Both the position numbers and the translations under genes were made by a program. A DNA stretch of 64,000 nt from Agrobacterium sp. AGB01 (GTDB taxonomy: Bacteria; Pseudomonadota; Alphaproteobacteria; Rhizobiales; Rhizobiaceae). The stretch spans positions 62,001 to 126,000 of the forward strand of contig NZ_JACVAB010000005.1 of NCBI RefSeq assembly GCF_014851585.1. Reading direction: 5' to 3'. The notes beneath the pieces were generated by a model. That model was not told the origin of the DNA, searched no databases, and was given only the letters and a program-made list of their open reading frames with translations. Positions 17,628-26,431 of this stretch are shown in pieces (the stretch's first letter is position 1; each line of letters starts with the position of its first letter).

Positions 17628-18419
17628 TTAAAGTGCTGCCCAGCCGCCGTCGACCGGGATATCCGCGCCGGTGATCTGGCGCGATACGTCGCTGGCGAAG
17701 AACAGGCAGGCATTGGCGACATCTTCGTCGACGGTAATGCGCCTCAGCGCGTAATCCTCGGCGTGACGGATCGCGGCTTCCTCTTCGGTGATGCCGAGCT
17801 TCTGCGCCATGGTCTTGCAGACCTTGTCACGGAAGCGGGGACCATCGACCATGCCGGGGGCGACGTTGTTGACGTTAATGTTGTGCTGGCCGACCTCAAG
17901 TGCGAAGCTTTTGGTGATGCCGCGCAGACCCCATTTGGATGCCGAGTAGGCCAAGCGACCGGAGCGTCCCCTCATGCCAAAGGTGCCGCCCACATTGACA
18001 ACCTTGCCATAGCGGTTCTCAATCATTGACGGCAGGACCGCGCGGATCGTATGGAAGCAGCCGTTCATGTTAAGCGTGACGATCTCGTCGAATTCTTCCG
18101 GCGTGGTTTCGACTCCGGTCTTGCCCATCGGACCGGACCCCCCTGCGACATTGACCAGAACGTCGATGCGGCCGAAAGCCTCGACAGTTTTCTCAGCCGC
18201 CGCATCGCATTGGCCCGCATCGGTGAGATCGCAGCCGATAACGATGACGGAGCAACCCTTGGAACGGGCGTCTTTAGCCACAGGTTCGATCGCTGCCGTG
18301 TCGCGACCGACAAGTGCGAGCTTAGAGCCCTCCCGGGCAAAGGCCAGCGTGATTGCCGCGCCCATGCCCTTGGCGGGGCCGGTGATGAAGACGACCTTAT
18401 CCTTCAGCATCAAGTCCAT
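17628..18419 (-). CDS. Short-chain dehydrogenase/reductase
   Basis: NAD(P)-dependent oxidoreductase of 263 residues. The glycine motif TGPAKGMGAA, NVAGG, catalytic serine region and YSASKWGL (Tyr and Lys present) are intact. The C-terminus DIPVDGGWAAL is typical of FabG-like SDRs. The ATG at 18419 has CGGAG eight bases upstream; the in-frame extension to 18464 lacks a ribosome site. It sits 15 bases upstream of the cyclic amidohydrolase and probably oxidises or reduces an intermediate of the same pathway. Confidence 0.9.
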   Translation of the reverse strand: MDLMLKDKVVFITGPAKGMGAAITLAFAREGSKLALVGRDTAAIEPVAKDARSKGCSVIVIGCDLTDAGQCDAAAEKTVEAFGRIDVLVNVAGGSGPMGKTGVETTPEEFDEIVTLNMNGCFHTIRAVLPSMIENRYGKVVNVGGTFGMRGRSGRLAYSASKWGLRGITKSFALEVGQHNINVNNVAPGMVDGPRFRDKVCKTMAQKLGITEEEAAIRHAEDYALRRITVDEDVANACLFFASDVSRQITGADIPVDGGWAAL

Positions 18420-18475
18420 GATGTTGCTCCGTTTGTTGTGTATGGAGAAAGGGGGACGGCGCACTGCGCCGTCGG

Positions 18476-19525
18476 TTACTTGACCGAGGTCAGGAGCTCG
18501 CTCCTGGCAGGCAGGAAGCTACGGTCGAAGACCTCGCCGACCGTCGGACTGCGCGGCAGGCTATTGGCGTTTACGAGGATGTCGATCGACTTCGCCAGAC
18601 GTGCTTCATCGATATCACCGAGGCCGACGGTCGCAAGTTCCGGATGCGCCATCTCATTGGCCAGGGTCGCATCAAAGCGCTCGCGTTCTACGTCGGACTT
18701 GATCAGCGGCTCGCGGGCCTTCACAGAGGCGATGGCAGCCTCGGGATCTTTGATCGCGTCCGTGATGCTCTTGTTCAGCGCGCGCAGGAAGCCCTTGATG
18801 GCATCGGGGTGATCCTTCATGAAGGTCTTCGAGACAATGATGGCGTTCGAGTAGAGGTCCATGCCGTAGTCGCCGTAGTTTATGAAGCGGATATCCTTGT
18901 CCGGATTGACGCCGATCAGCTTGGCGCTGAAGCGGATGGTGTTGACGTATCCGAAGACCCCGTCAACCTGGCCTTTCATCAGCATCTGCTCGCGCAGGTT
19001 CGGCTGCATGTTGGTGATTTCGACCGTGGAGCAATCCGACTTGGTGATCGAGCAGAGAGCCGGGAATAGCTTCAGCGCGCCGTCGTTGGCGGCTCCGCCT
19101 AACGTGTGCCCCGCGAAGTCGGCAGGAGTCTTGATCGGGCTGTCGGCCTTGACGGCAACGGTAAAGGGCGGCTGATTATACATCATGAAGACGCCGACCG
19201 GGGCATCTTCCGGCTTCTTTGCCGCGAACTCGATTAGCGCGTTGATGTCGCCGAAGCCCATGTCGTAGGCACCATTCGCGACCAACGGGACCGCGGCACC
19301 CGAGCCATTGCCTTGGTCCATGGTGACGTTCAGGCCTTCTTCCTTGAAGTAGCCCTTGTCCTCGGCAAGAAACAGCAAGCCCTGCGGTCCCTGATATTTC
19401 CAGTTCAGGACCAGCTTGATGTTGGTTTCCGCATGCGCGACCGCGGAAGCGCCAACCGTAGCAAGCGCCGTCATCGCAGCGAGTGCTACCATGCGGGCGT
19501 GTGTCTTCATCTGATGGTGAGCCAT
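18476..19525 (-). CDS. ABC transporter substrate-binding protein, NMT1/ThiY-like
   Basis: Periplasmic binding protein of 349 residues, first gene of the operon. A signal peptide is visible (start MAHHQMKTHARM, hydrophobic stretch, cleavage near VAHAE). The mature N-terminus KLVLNWKYQGPQGLLFLAEDKGYF, then VPLVANGAYDMGFGDINALIEF, are the NMT1/ThiY signature. AGGGA precedes the ATG at 19525; the ATG at 19510 is an alternative. It faces the LysR gene at 19679 across 153 bases that must hold both promoters. Confidence 0.9.
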   Translation of the reverse strand: MAHHQMKTHARMVALAAMTALATVGASAVAHAETNIKLVLNWKYQGPQGLLFLAEDKGYFKEEGLNVTMDQGNGSGAAVPLVANGAYDMGFGDINALIEFAAKKPEDAPVGVFMMYNQPPFTVAVKADSPIKTPADFAGHTLGGAANDGALKLFPALCSITKSDCSTVEITNMQPNLREQMLMKGQVDGVFGYVNTIRFSAKLIGVNPDKDIRFINYGDYGMDLYSNAIIVSKTFMKDHPDAIKGFLRALNKSITDAIKDPEAAIASVKAREPLIKSDVERERFDATLANEMAHPELATVGLGDIDEARLAKSIDILVNANSLPRSPTVGEVFDRSFLPARSELLTSVK

Positions 19526-19678
19526 TCTCTGTTCCCTTGATCTGGTGGTTGGGGGCCGCCTTGTCCGGCTGCTCTTTCGTCTGTGTTGCAATGCAGAAGT
19601 GCCACTATTCAGTGAACACATCTACCGCTATTATCGTGCATCAGCGGTGACAAAAAGGCCTCACTGAGAAGGAACGCC

Positions 19679-20572
19679 ATGCGACATCTCAAGCTTTTAG
19701 AGCAAGTCTCGGAAATCGCCCGTGCCGGTTCGATCCGTCAGGCGGCGGAAAAGATGAACATCACGGCATCAGCGATGAACAGGAAAATCCAGGACCTCGA
19801 GCTTGAGATCGGAACGCCGATTTTCGAACGTCGAGCGCGTGGCGTGAGGCTGACGGCCGCCGGAGAGATGTTTGTCCGCTATGCACGTAGCCAGATCGCC
19901 GACGCGGAACGCCTGAGCTCCCAGGTCGAAGACTTGCGAGGATTACGCCGTGGTCCCGTGAAAATCGCCTGCAGTCAGGCACTTGCGCTCGACTTCCTGC
20001 CCTCCCAGATCGGCGAGTTCAGAAAGGCCAATCCGCGCCTCGTGTTCAACATCAAGGTCATGGACCACAATGCCGCGATCAATGCTCTGATCGACTACGA
20101 TGTCGATCTCGCGATCGTCTACCGCGCAGCCATGCGCCCCGCAGTTCGAATTCTGGCCTCGGTTCCACAAAGACTCGTCGCGATCATGCGCGATGACCAT
20201 CCGTTGGCTAGCAAAGAGGTTTTGCGCCTCTCCGACTGCGTCGGGCATCCGTTGGCACTACCGGACCAAAGTCTTGGCGGACGCCAGGTTCTTGATGAAG
20301 TCATTGCAAGGCGCGACTTTCGGTTCGACGTCATGGCCGAATCCAATTCCTTTGAGATGCTCCGCGGCCTTGTGCTGCGCGGCAACATGATCTCCTTCCA
20401 GATTGACGTTGGCGCGCCGCGCGAAGAGTTCGGCATGGGTGTGGTTGGTCGGCCAATCGATGAACGCGATATCCCGCGATCCGACCTCGTGATGTGCCAG
20501 TTGCGCGGACGCATCCTGCCGCTTGCCGCGGCAAGCTTTGCCGAGCGCATCGTGAAAGCGACAGCCAAGTAG
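19679..20572 (+). CDS. LysR-family transcriptional regulator
   Basis: 297 residues. The N-terminal helix-turn-helix (ARAGSIRQAAEKMNITASAMNRKIQDLE, about residues 14-41) is followed by the two-lobed co-inducer domain starting near PVKIACSQALALDFLP. AAGGAA precedes the ATG. It is divergent from the binding-protein/amidohydrolase operon, the standard arrangement for a regulator of its neighbour. The inducer is presumably the imported compound or a derivative. Confidence 0.92.
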   Translation: MRHLKLLEQVSEIARAGSIRQAAEKMNITASAMNRKIQDLELEIGTPIFERRARGVRLTAAGEMFVRYARSQIADAERLSSQVEDLRGLRRGPVKIACSQALALDFLPSQIGEFRKANPRLVFNIKVMDHNAAINALIDYDVDLAIVYRAAMRPAVRILASVPQRLVAIMRDDHPLASKEVLRLSDCVGHPLALPDQSLGGRQVLDEVIARRDFRFDVMAESNSFEMLRGLVLRGNMISFQIDVGAPREEFGMGVVGRPIDERDIPRSDLVMCQLRGRILPLAAASFAERIVKATAK

Positions 20573-20750
20573 AAGTTTTCCGCTAATGACGCAAAGCGGC
20601 CGAGGGCTCATAATTGTTGACTGCTCATCAATCGACTTTGGGGCCGCGGGCTTATTTCTGTACCCGCTCATGCAGGCAACCGTTCCGTTAAGCTAGGTGG
20701 CCAGACTTGGTGAGTTCAATATTGGCATGATATCGACAAGAGCTTCGGCT

Positions 20751-21170
20751 TCACCGCAAAGCACCGCGCTCAGCGAAGACGCGCGTAACCTCTGCCATGT
20801 TGTCAGTGCCCCAAGAGCAGAGCGGCACTAAGGCTTCGGCCAAGCTCCTGCCCAGAGGGGTCAGACTGTAGTCGACGCGCGGCGGGACCTCTTTGTAGTC
20901 AGTCCGCCTCACCAGACCATCAGCCTCCAATTCCTTGAGCTGTTGGATTAGGACTTTGTCGCTCACGTCGCGCACTGCCCGCCGAAGCGCACCGTAGCGG
21001 GTCGGACCACCCTGGGCGACGAAGTACAAGATCAACGGTTTCCACTTCCCCGATATGACACGCAAGGTTGCGTCAAGTCCGCAGGTAAAGCCGGCCAATG
21101 TCGGGGTGCAGGTTTCCGAAGGTGGTTCGGCCGCCGTCGGTAATACGGATGGAAGTGGTCGATTTGACAT
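20751..21170 (-). CDS. HxlR-family transcriptional regulator
   Basis: Winged-helix protein of 139 residues. It has the HxlR core: CGLDATLRVISGKWKPLIL, RYGALRRAVRDVSDKVLIQQLKELEADGLV and the wing VPPRVDYSLTPLGRSL. The cysteine in TCGLD is at the position of redox- or electrophile-sensing cysteines in some relatives. The ATG at 21170 has no clear ribosome site. It is divergent from an SDR gene with an 84-base intergenic region, so it probably represses that gene in response to a reactive compound. Confidence 0.9.
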   Translation of the reverse strand: MSNRPLPSVLPTAAEPPSETCTPTLAGFTCGLDATLRVISGKWKPLILYFVAQGGPTRYGALRRAVRDVSDKVLIQQLKELEADGLVRRTDYKEVPPRVDYSLTPLGRSLAEALVPLCSWGTDNMAEVTRVFAERGALR

Positions 21171-21173
21171 TTT

Positions 21174-21212
21174 TAGGTACTTACCAAAAGGTGCATACTT
21201 GTCAATAGGTAC
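21174..21212. promoter_or_regulatory. Direct repeat between hxlR-like and SDR genes, candidate operator pair
   Basis: TAGGTAC occurs at 21174-21180 and again at 21206-21212, 32 bases (about three helical turns) apart, so both copies face the same side of the DNA. The first is followed by TTACC, making GGTACTTACC partly palindromic. This fits two HxlR dimers binding in the divergent promoter region. The repeat is seen; its function is inference. Confidence 0.4.
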
Positions 21213-21254
21213 GTAGGTCGCCAGCTTAGTGTGATTGCAACATAGGAGCGCGAC

Positions 21255-21989
21255 ATGGGCAGACTACAAGGTAAGACAGCAGTTATAACGGGTGGCGGAA
21301 GCGGTATAGGTTTTGGAGCCGCCAAGCGGTTTATCGAGGAGGGGGCATTCGTTTATATTTTTGGCCGTCGGCAAGAAACGCTTGATGCCGCCGTTTCGCA
21401 ACTTGGATCTTCAGCGCAGGCGGTCCAGGGCTCAGTGACCGATCTCTCCGACCTCGACCGTCTTTATGAAAAGGTAAAAAACGAGCGGGGCGGGCTCGAC
21501 ATACTCCTTGCTAATGCAGGAACCGGAGCGTTCGCGCCGCTCGGCGAGATTACGCCCGAGCACTATGACCAGATATTTGACCTCAATGTAAAGGGCACGG
21601 TCTTTACGGTACAAAAGGCACTGCCACTCATGACGGCGGGTGCCTCGATTATTCTGACGGGTTCAAGTACTGGTGTGATGGGGACACCGGCGTTCAGCAT
21701 CTATAGTGCGACCAAAGCCGCGGTTCGAAACCTAGCGCGCAGTTGGGCGCTAGACCTGCGAGGTACCGGCATCCGTGTCAATGTGATGTCACCTGGCCCG
21801 ATCACCACAGAGTTGGCACTGGAAGTTCTAGGTGACGAAGGGATGAACGCAATCGGAGCGACGACGGTGCTTGGTCGTATGGGCGAGCCATCTGAGACAG
21901 GCGGTGTTGCAGCATTTCTGGCATCTTCAGATTCCAGTTTCATGACGGGCGGCGAAGTCTTCGTTGATGGCGGCTTAGCACAGGTCTAA
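21255..21989 (+). CDS. Short-chain dehydrogenase/reductase under HxlR control
   Basis: NAD(P)-dependent oxidoreductase of 244 residues. TGGGSGIGFGAA (cofactor loop), NAGTGAF, catalytic Ser in LTGSSTGV and YSATKAAV (Tyr, Lys) are all present. AGGAG lies six bases upstream of the ATG. It has no downstream partner on its strand and faces the HxlR-type regulator, a pairing common for genes induced by aldehydes, quinones or other electrophiles. The substrate is unknown. Confidence 0.92.
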   Translation: MGRLQGKTAVITGGGSGIGFGAAKRFIEEGAFVYIFGRRQETLDAAVSQLGSSAQAVQGSVTDLSDLDRLYEKVKNERGGLDILLANAGTGAFAPLGEITPEHYDQIFDLNVKGTVFTVQKALPLMTAGASIILTGSSTGVMGTPAFSIYSATKAAVRNLARSWALDLRGTGIRVNVMSPGPITTELALEVLGDEGMNAIGATTVLGRMGEPSETGGVAAFLASSDSSFMTGGEVFVDGGLAQV

Positions 21990-22365
21990 CACCAAGGCGC
22001 TGATGAACAGCGAAGCTGTTTCGTGAACCGCTTGCCGCAGCGAAGGAGCGCGTTCGGATAACCTGCGAGAAGGAGCGGGAATATCGCACGATCCTATTTG
22101 CATCGAGGCATTGGAACGGGCTCTTGACAGAGCAAAACTGGGCACGTTTACGAGGCCAGCACCACAGCAAATAGAGGCTCGTTACGCATTGCCGTCTCAT
22201 CAGCGCGGTAGTCAACTTTCGGCTACGTCCGCCCGAGATCGTCGACGTTGATAATGCCTGGTCGAGCTTAGCCGAAGGAGAAGTTGCAAATTTGGTTGGC
22301 ACTCGGTTATGGGCCTGATTCAGGAGAAGGAAATGTTACGGTCAAAGCATTACGCCTGACCCAAG
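21990..22365. other. Intergenic region, no gene recognised
   Basis: The only long frame (minus strand, to 22302) lacks recognisable motifs and looks like chance. A plus-strand stretch from about 22013 reads open for some 50 codons with a charged composition but no start codon and no family resemblance I can name. It may be decayed coding DNA. I see no terminator with a T tract. Confidence 0.4.
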
Positions 22366-23256
22366 CTAAAATTGCAGTTCGGCTTTGAGCCACTCCACGA
22401 ATGCCTCGATAGCGGCGGCATTTTTTGAGTTTAGATCACATACCGCCCAATAGGCTGCCTTCTCTGAGCTGAAACTGATTGGAAACGGCTTAATCAGCCG
22501 CCCCTTTCGCAGATGTTCCTTGATGAGCAGGTTTCGGCCCATGGCTATACCCTGTCCATCAAGTGCTGCCTGCAGGACGATATTGTAATCGGTTAGGCGT
22601 ATGTGTTTGGCTTTGTCGAGGCAGAGGTTCGCGCTCTCGCTCCACAATTGCCATTCAAGCCCACTTTTCGCCTGCAATATGGGGTGAGGCAGCAGATCAT
22701 CGGTAGACTGGAAGCGGGACCCGTCTCCGTAAAGAACCGGGCTCATCACAGGTGAAAGCTCCTCATTCGCGAGATGAATGCCGCCCTGCTTATCCGCACT
22801 GAAGTCACCGAAACGGATTGCGACGTCTGCTTCTCCGCGATTTATGTCGACCACACGCAGAGTTGGGTCTAGATCCAGCTCTATATTTGGATATTGCATT
22901 TCAAACTGCTCAAGGCGACTGATTAGCCAGTTTGCAGCAAAAGATGGTAAGAGGCTGACGCGCAGATATGTCTGGCCTGAGCGTGCGCGCAACTGCGCAG
23001 TCCCTGTCGCCAGCAGGGACAATGCCTGATCCACGGTGGCCAGAAACATCGCCCCTTCATCCGTCAACTCTATGCTTTTGCTTTTGCGTTGGAAAAGCTG
23101 CGTGCCCAGTGCGGTTTCAAGCTGCTTGATATGGTGACTGACGGCGCTTTGGGTAATCAGCAACTCCTCACCAGCCAGCCGAAAACTTAAACGGTGGGCT
23201 ACGGCCTGAAATACCCTGAGAGCGGGCAGTGGAGGAAGAAGGGGGGAGCTGCGCAA
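22366..23256 (-). CDS. LysR-family regulator, GcvA-like
   Basis: 296 residues. N-terminal PPLPALRVFQAVAHRLSFRLAGEELLITQSAVSHHIKQLE is the GcvA-branch helix-turn-helix, followed by a ligand domain ending in WLKAELQF. The family usually starts a few residues before LPPL, which supports the TTG start at 23256; GAGG lies about ten bases upstream and no ATG is available. It is divergent from the RidA-family gene at 23375 and probably controls that four-gene cluster. Confidence 0.88.
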   Translation of the reverse strand: MRSSPLLPPLPALRVFQAVAHRLSFRLAGEELLITQSAVSHHIKQLETALGTQLFQRKSKSIELTDEGAMFLATVDQALSLLATGTAQLRARSGQTYLRVSLLPSFAANWLISRLEQFEMQYPNIELDLDPTLRVVDINRGEADVAIRFGDFSADKQGGIHLANEELSPVMSPVLYGDGSRFQSTDDLLPHPILQAKSGLEWQLWSESANLCLDKAKHIRLTDYNIVLQAALDGQGIAMGRNLLIKEHLRKGRLIKPFPISFSSEKAAYWAVCDLNSKNAAAIEAFVEWLKAELQF

Positions 23257-23374
23257 ATCTGGTCTGCCTCACGAGTGTTGTGCGTGACATTAACAATTTC
23301 GATCGCAGGCTGCAAAGCTTTGAATTGGTCGATGGCACGGATTTCTTCCATGAATTAAAAAAAAGGAGAAACAC

Positions 23375-23854
23375 ATGTCGATATCCATCAGCGAAAAGCT
23401 TAAGACTCTCGGAATTGAACTGCCTGCTCCAACTGCGCCTGTCGCAAGCTACGTCTCTGTGACACAAGCGAACAATCTCCTGTTCATTTCAGGTCAGATC
23501 AGCAAGGCTCCCGACAGTGAGGTTCTCGCGGGAACACTTGGCAGGGATTGTGCGGATGAGCAGGGCACCGAGGCTGCCCGCATTGCGGCCATCAATGTTC
23601 TCGCTCAGATCGTAGCCCATACGGATGGCCTGGTTTCATCTGTGCGCCGTGTCCTCAAGCTCGGCGTCTATATCGCTGCAACACATGAGTTCAAGGATCA
23701 CTCCCAGATCGCAAATGGCGCTTCAGACCTGATGGTTGCTGTCTTCGGTGATGCTGGCAAACACGCAAGGGCCGCACTCGGAATGAGTTCGCTGCCCGCC
23801 GGAGCTGCTGTCGAGATCGATGCGATTGTTGAGTTGGAGGAAAGCAGGTGCTGA
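23375..23854 (+). CDS. RidA/YjgF-family protein
   Basis: 159 residues. The family hydrolyses reactive enamines and imines released by PLP enzymes. Visible landmarks are LFISGQI near residue 33, the central INVLAQIVAHTDGL and VRRVLKLGVYIAA, and the C-terminal ARAALGMSSLPAGAAVEIDAIVEL. Its length and C-terminal pattern fit the longer Rid subfamilies rather than classical RidA. It overlaps the start of a class V aminotransferase gene by seven bases, which suggests that it clears an intermediate of that enzyme. Confidence 0.85.
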   Translation: MSISISEKLKTLGIELPAPTAPVASYVSVTQANNLLFISGQISKAPDSEVLAGTLGRDCADEQGTEAARIAAINVLAQIVAHTDGLVSSVRRVLKLGVYIAATHEFKDHSQIANGASDLMVAVFGDAGKHARAALGMSSLPAGAAVEIDAIVELEESRC

Positions 23855-25044
23855 CAGACGCCAGGGTCAGGAGCTTACGAGCTGACACCCCAGGCTGCGC
23901 CGAGCTCATCCATTTCAACCATGCTGGCGCATCGCTTTCACCAAGGGCTGTTGCGGAGGCGGTGACACGACACCTGACGCTGGAAGGGTCACGCGGTCCG
24001 ATGGAGGCTGCGGCCGTAGTTGCGGATCGGCTTTCAACAATTCGGCTGAATGCTGCGAGCCTGATCGGCGCACGGCGGGACGATATCGTATTCGGATCGT
24101 CGGGGTCCTCCGTGTGGGGCATGGTTTTTGCGGCGCTGCCACCGCTGCGCAAGGATGACCGCATTCTCGTCGGTCGCCACGAATGGGGTGGAAATGTTGC
24201 GACGATGCAGCGCGCGGCAAGCAGAAGCGGCGCCCGCATTGAGGTCATTCCCTGCCGCGAGGATGGAAGTCTCGATCCGGATGCGCTGGCCGCCATGATT
24301 GATGATACCGTTAGGCTGATTTCATTGACCTGGCTTCCCGCGAATGGTGGCCTGATCAACGATGCCGAGGCCGTTGGCAAGATAGCCAACGCCGCGGGCA
24401 TTCCCTATCTGGTGGATGCCGGGCAGGCATTGGGTCAAATCCCGATTGACGTAGCAAAGATCGGTTGCGACATGCTCAAAAGTGCCGGACGGAAACATTT
24501 GCGGGGACCGCGCGGAACCGCGCTTTTGTATATTCGGCCCGAATTTCTCCGCAAACTCGATCCGCGTTTTGTGGATGTGAGTTCAGGTCCTCTCATAAAT
24601 GGTATGCCATTACTGAGATCAGATGCGCGTCAGTTCGAAATGTCTGAGACATCGGTCGCGTTGCTTTTGGGGCTCGGAGAGGCAATTTCCCTTGCTTCGG
24701 AGCTGGGTGTGGCGGCAATTCGGGACCGCATCGGCGTGGTTTCCGGAAGTCTCCGGGACAGATTGCGTCATGTTCCCGGTGTCGAAGTGCGTGATCTCGG
24801 ATCGACATATTCAGGACTGGTCTCGTTCACGGTAGATGGCATCCTGGCCTCAAACGTCAAAAGTAGCTTGGCCGAAAAAGGCATCAACATCGGTGCAAAC
24901 GGGGTGTCATACACGCCTTACGATATGACAGCTCGCGGTTTACAAGAAATAGCCCGCGCTTCGGTCAGCTACCTCAACACCGAAGATGAGGTTGCTCATC
25001 TCGTTGAGGCTGTCGAAACAATCGCTCGGATGGCCAAACGATAG
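23848..25044 (+). CDS. Class V aminotransferase-family PLP enzyme
   Basis: 398 residues, PLP-dependent fold-type I protein of the cysteine-desulfurase/isopenicillin-epimerase-like group. N-terminal HFNHAGASLSP, the cofactor aspartate in YLVDAGQALGQIPIDV and the lysine in KSAGRKHLRGPRGTALLYI (about residues 211-229), which should bind PLP, are visible. The start is GTG 23848 with GGAGG upstream, inside the end of the RidA-family gene. No desulfurase-type catalytic cysteine loop is obvious, so an amine or amino-acid lyase or aminotransferase role is more likely. The reaction is unassigned. Confidence 0.85.
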   Translation: MLTDARVRSLRADTPGCAELIHFNHAGASLSPRAVAEAVTRHLTLEGSRGPMEAAAVVADRLSTIRLNAASLIGARRDDIVFGSSGSSVWGMVFAALPPLRKDDRILVGRHEWGGNVATMQRAASRSGARIEVIPCREDGSLDPDALAAMIDDTVRLISLTWLPANGGLINDAEAVGKIANAAGIPYLVDAGQALGQIPIDVAKIGCDMLKSAGRKHLRGPRGTALLYIRPEFLRKLDPRFVDVSSGPLINGMPLLRSDARQFEMSETSVALLLGLGEAISLASELGVAAIRDRIGVVSGSLRDRLRHVPGVEVRDLGSTYSGLVSFTVDGILASNVKSSLAEKGINIGANGVSYTPYDMTARGLQEIARASVSYLNTEDEVAHLVEAVETIARMAKR

Positions 25045-25058
25045 AAGGAGAATGCGCA

Positions 25059-25841
25059 ATGGATCTTGGAATAGCTGGCAAACGGGCAATCGTCTGCGCA
25101 AGTTCAAAAGGGCTTGGCAGGGGTGTCGCGCAGAAACTCGCGGAAGCAGGTGCAGTCGTTACGCTCAATGGCCGGAACGCTGAGGCACTTGCGTTGACTG
25201 CAAGCGAAATTCGAAAACAGACCAATGCCGAGGTTCACATGGTCGTTGCTGACGTGACTACGGCGGAAGGTCGCGCAGCACTTCTGGGCGCGGAACCATC
25301 ACCGGACATCCTAGTCAACAATGCCGGTGGCCCACCGACGGGCCTGTGGTCCGACTGGACTGAGGATGACTGGCTCAAAGCTCTTCACGCGAATATGCTT
25401 GCGCCGATATTGCTGATGAAAGCGGTGCTTCCGGGCATGATCGACAGGAAATGGGGAAGGGTGATCAATATCACCTCCGCATCTGTCAAAGCGCCGATCC
25501 CCGAACTTGGGCTTTCGAACGCGTCACGCAGCGGGCTTACCGGTTTCGTTGCGGGAACGGCAAGGCAGGTGGCAAAACACGGGGTTATCATCAACAATCT
25601 TCTACCCGGTTCACACGAAACAGATCGTACAGAGGGTTTAATGAAGAGAACCGCCGCAGAACAAAGTATCAGCATCGATGAGGCTCGACGCAAAGCACAT
25701 GCGCTCAATCCGACAGGCCGCTTCGGCACGCCAGAAGAGTTTGGTGCCGCCGCCGCCTTCCTGTGCAGCCAATACGCAGGCTATATCGTTGGACAAAATC
25801 TTTTGCTCGATGGTGGGGCGTTCCAATCCACTCACGGATAG
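25059..25841 (+). CDS. SDR-like protein lacking the catalytic Tyr-Lys pair
   Basis: 260 residues of SDR fold. The cofactor loop is atypical (CASSKGLGRG instead of TGxxxGxG). The serine of ITSAS (S140) is kept, but the YxxxK motif reads SNASR: Ser153 and Arg157 replace Tyr and Lys. NNAGGPP and the C-terminal LLLDGGAFQS are normal for the fold. This matches the recognised BKR-like SDR subgroup without a canonical tetrad. AAGGAG precedes the ATG. It follows the aminotransferase gene by 14 bases and is presumably co-transcribed. Its activity is uncertain. Confidence 0.85.
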   Translation: MDLGIAGKRAIVCASSKGLGRGVAQKLAEAGAVVTLNGRNAEALALTASEIRKQTNAEVHMVVADVTTAEGRAALLGAEPSPDILVNNAGGPPTGLWSDWTEDDWLKALHANMLAPILLMKAVLPGMIDRKWGRVINITSASVKAPIPELGLSNASRSGLTGFVAGTARQVAKHGVIINNLLPGSHETDRTEGLMKRTAAEQSISIDEARRKAHALNPTGRFGTPEEFGAAAAFLCSQYAGYIVGQNLLLDGGAFQSTHG

Positions 25842-25883
25842 GGTGGTGAAAAGACGCGTGTCTTTACCGGTATGAGATAGGCA

Positions 25884-25905
25884 ATGGCGGCTTCTCGGCC
25901 GCCAT
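25884..25905. terminator. Hairpin after the RidA/aminotransferase/SDR genes
   Basis: Perfect 8-bp stem ATGGCGGC/GCCGCCAT with a 6-nt loop, 42 bases past the SDR-like stop. No T tract follows, so it may be a weak or partial terminator, allowing read-through into the ABM gene. Confidence 0.35.
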
Positions 25906-25998
25906 ATCGTCAATAATAGTTCGGCTCCGCATAGCACCACATGTCGGCGCGATATCGGATGGCCGAACACGGCCAAATGCTGGAATTGGAGAAACAAT

Positions 25999-26286
25999 AT
26001 GGACAAACCAGAAACTCAGATTCGGCTCTCTGGCCTCCTTCGCTGCGCATCCGGCAATGAGGTGGAGATCGTCAAAACGCACCTGCCTGATCATATCCGT
26101 CTGACGAAGACGGAGCCGGGTTGCATTTCGTTTGAGGTATCGCAGACGGATGATCCCCTTGTTTGGCGCGTCGAAGAAGTATTTTCGGACCGAGCCGCCT
26201 TCGATTTTCATCAGCAGCGTACTCGTGCATCCGCATGGTTCACAGCCACGTCAATGATCCAACGGGACTACGTGGTCACTGAATAA
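25999..26286 (+). CDS. Antibiotic biosynthesis monooxygenase (ABM) domain protein
   Basis: 95 residues, a single ABM/YgiN-like ferredoxin-fold domain: IRLSGLLRCASGNEVEIVKTHLPDHIRLTKTEPGCISFEV followed by WRVEEVFSDRAAFDFHQQRTRAS. Such proteins act as small cofactor-free quinol monooxygenases or bind reactive metabolites. TTGGAG precedes the ATG. It lies 157 bases after the SDR-like gene on the same strand and may belong to that cluster. Confidence 0.82.
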   Translation: MDKPETQIRLSGLLRCASGNEVEIVKTHLPDHIRLTKTEPGCISFEVSQTDDPLVWRVEEVFSDRAAFDFHQQRTRASAWFTATSMIQRDYVVTE

Positions 26287-26431
26287 CAATGGATCGGCCA
26301 TTTAGCGCAGTTTTCCCGCAAAAATGCGTTTCCGCTACGTTGCCGCATCAATGTTTTACCAAGGGTCAAAGCACTAAATCGGGCAGGCAATCTTAAATCA
26401 AGACTTGAGCGCGTAGTCTGGTGGCCAATAG

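Noticed and set aside
16899-18029. Long plus-strand open frame (376 codons) opposite the cyclic amidohydrolase and SDR genes
   Set aside because: It is antisense to two genes with clear family motifs, has no ribosome site or recognisable domain, and reflects GC-rich codon use on the other strand.
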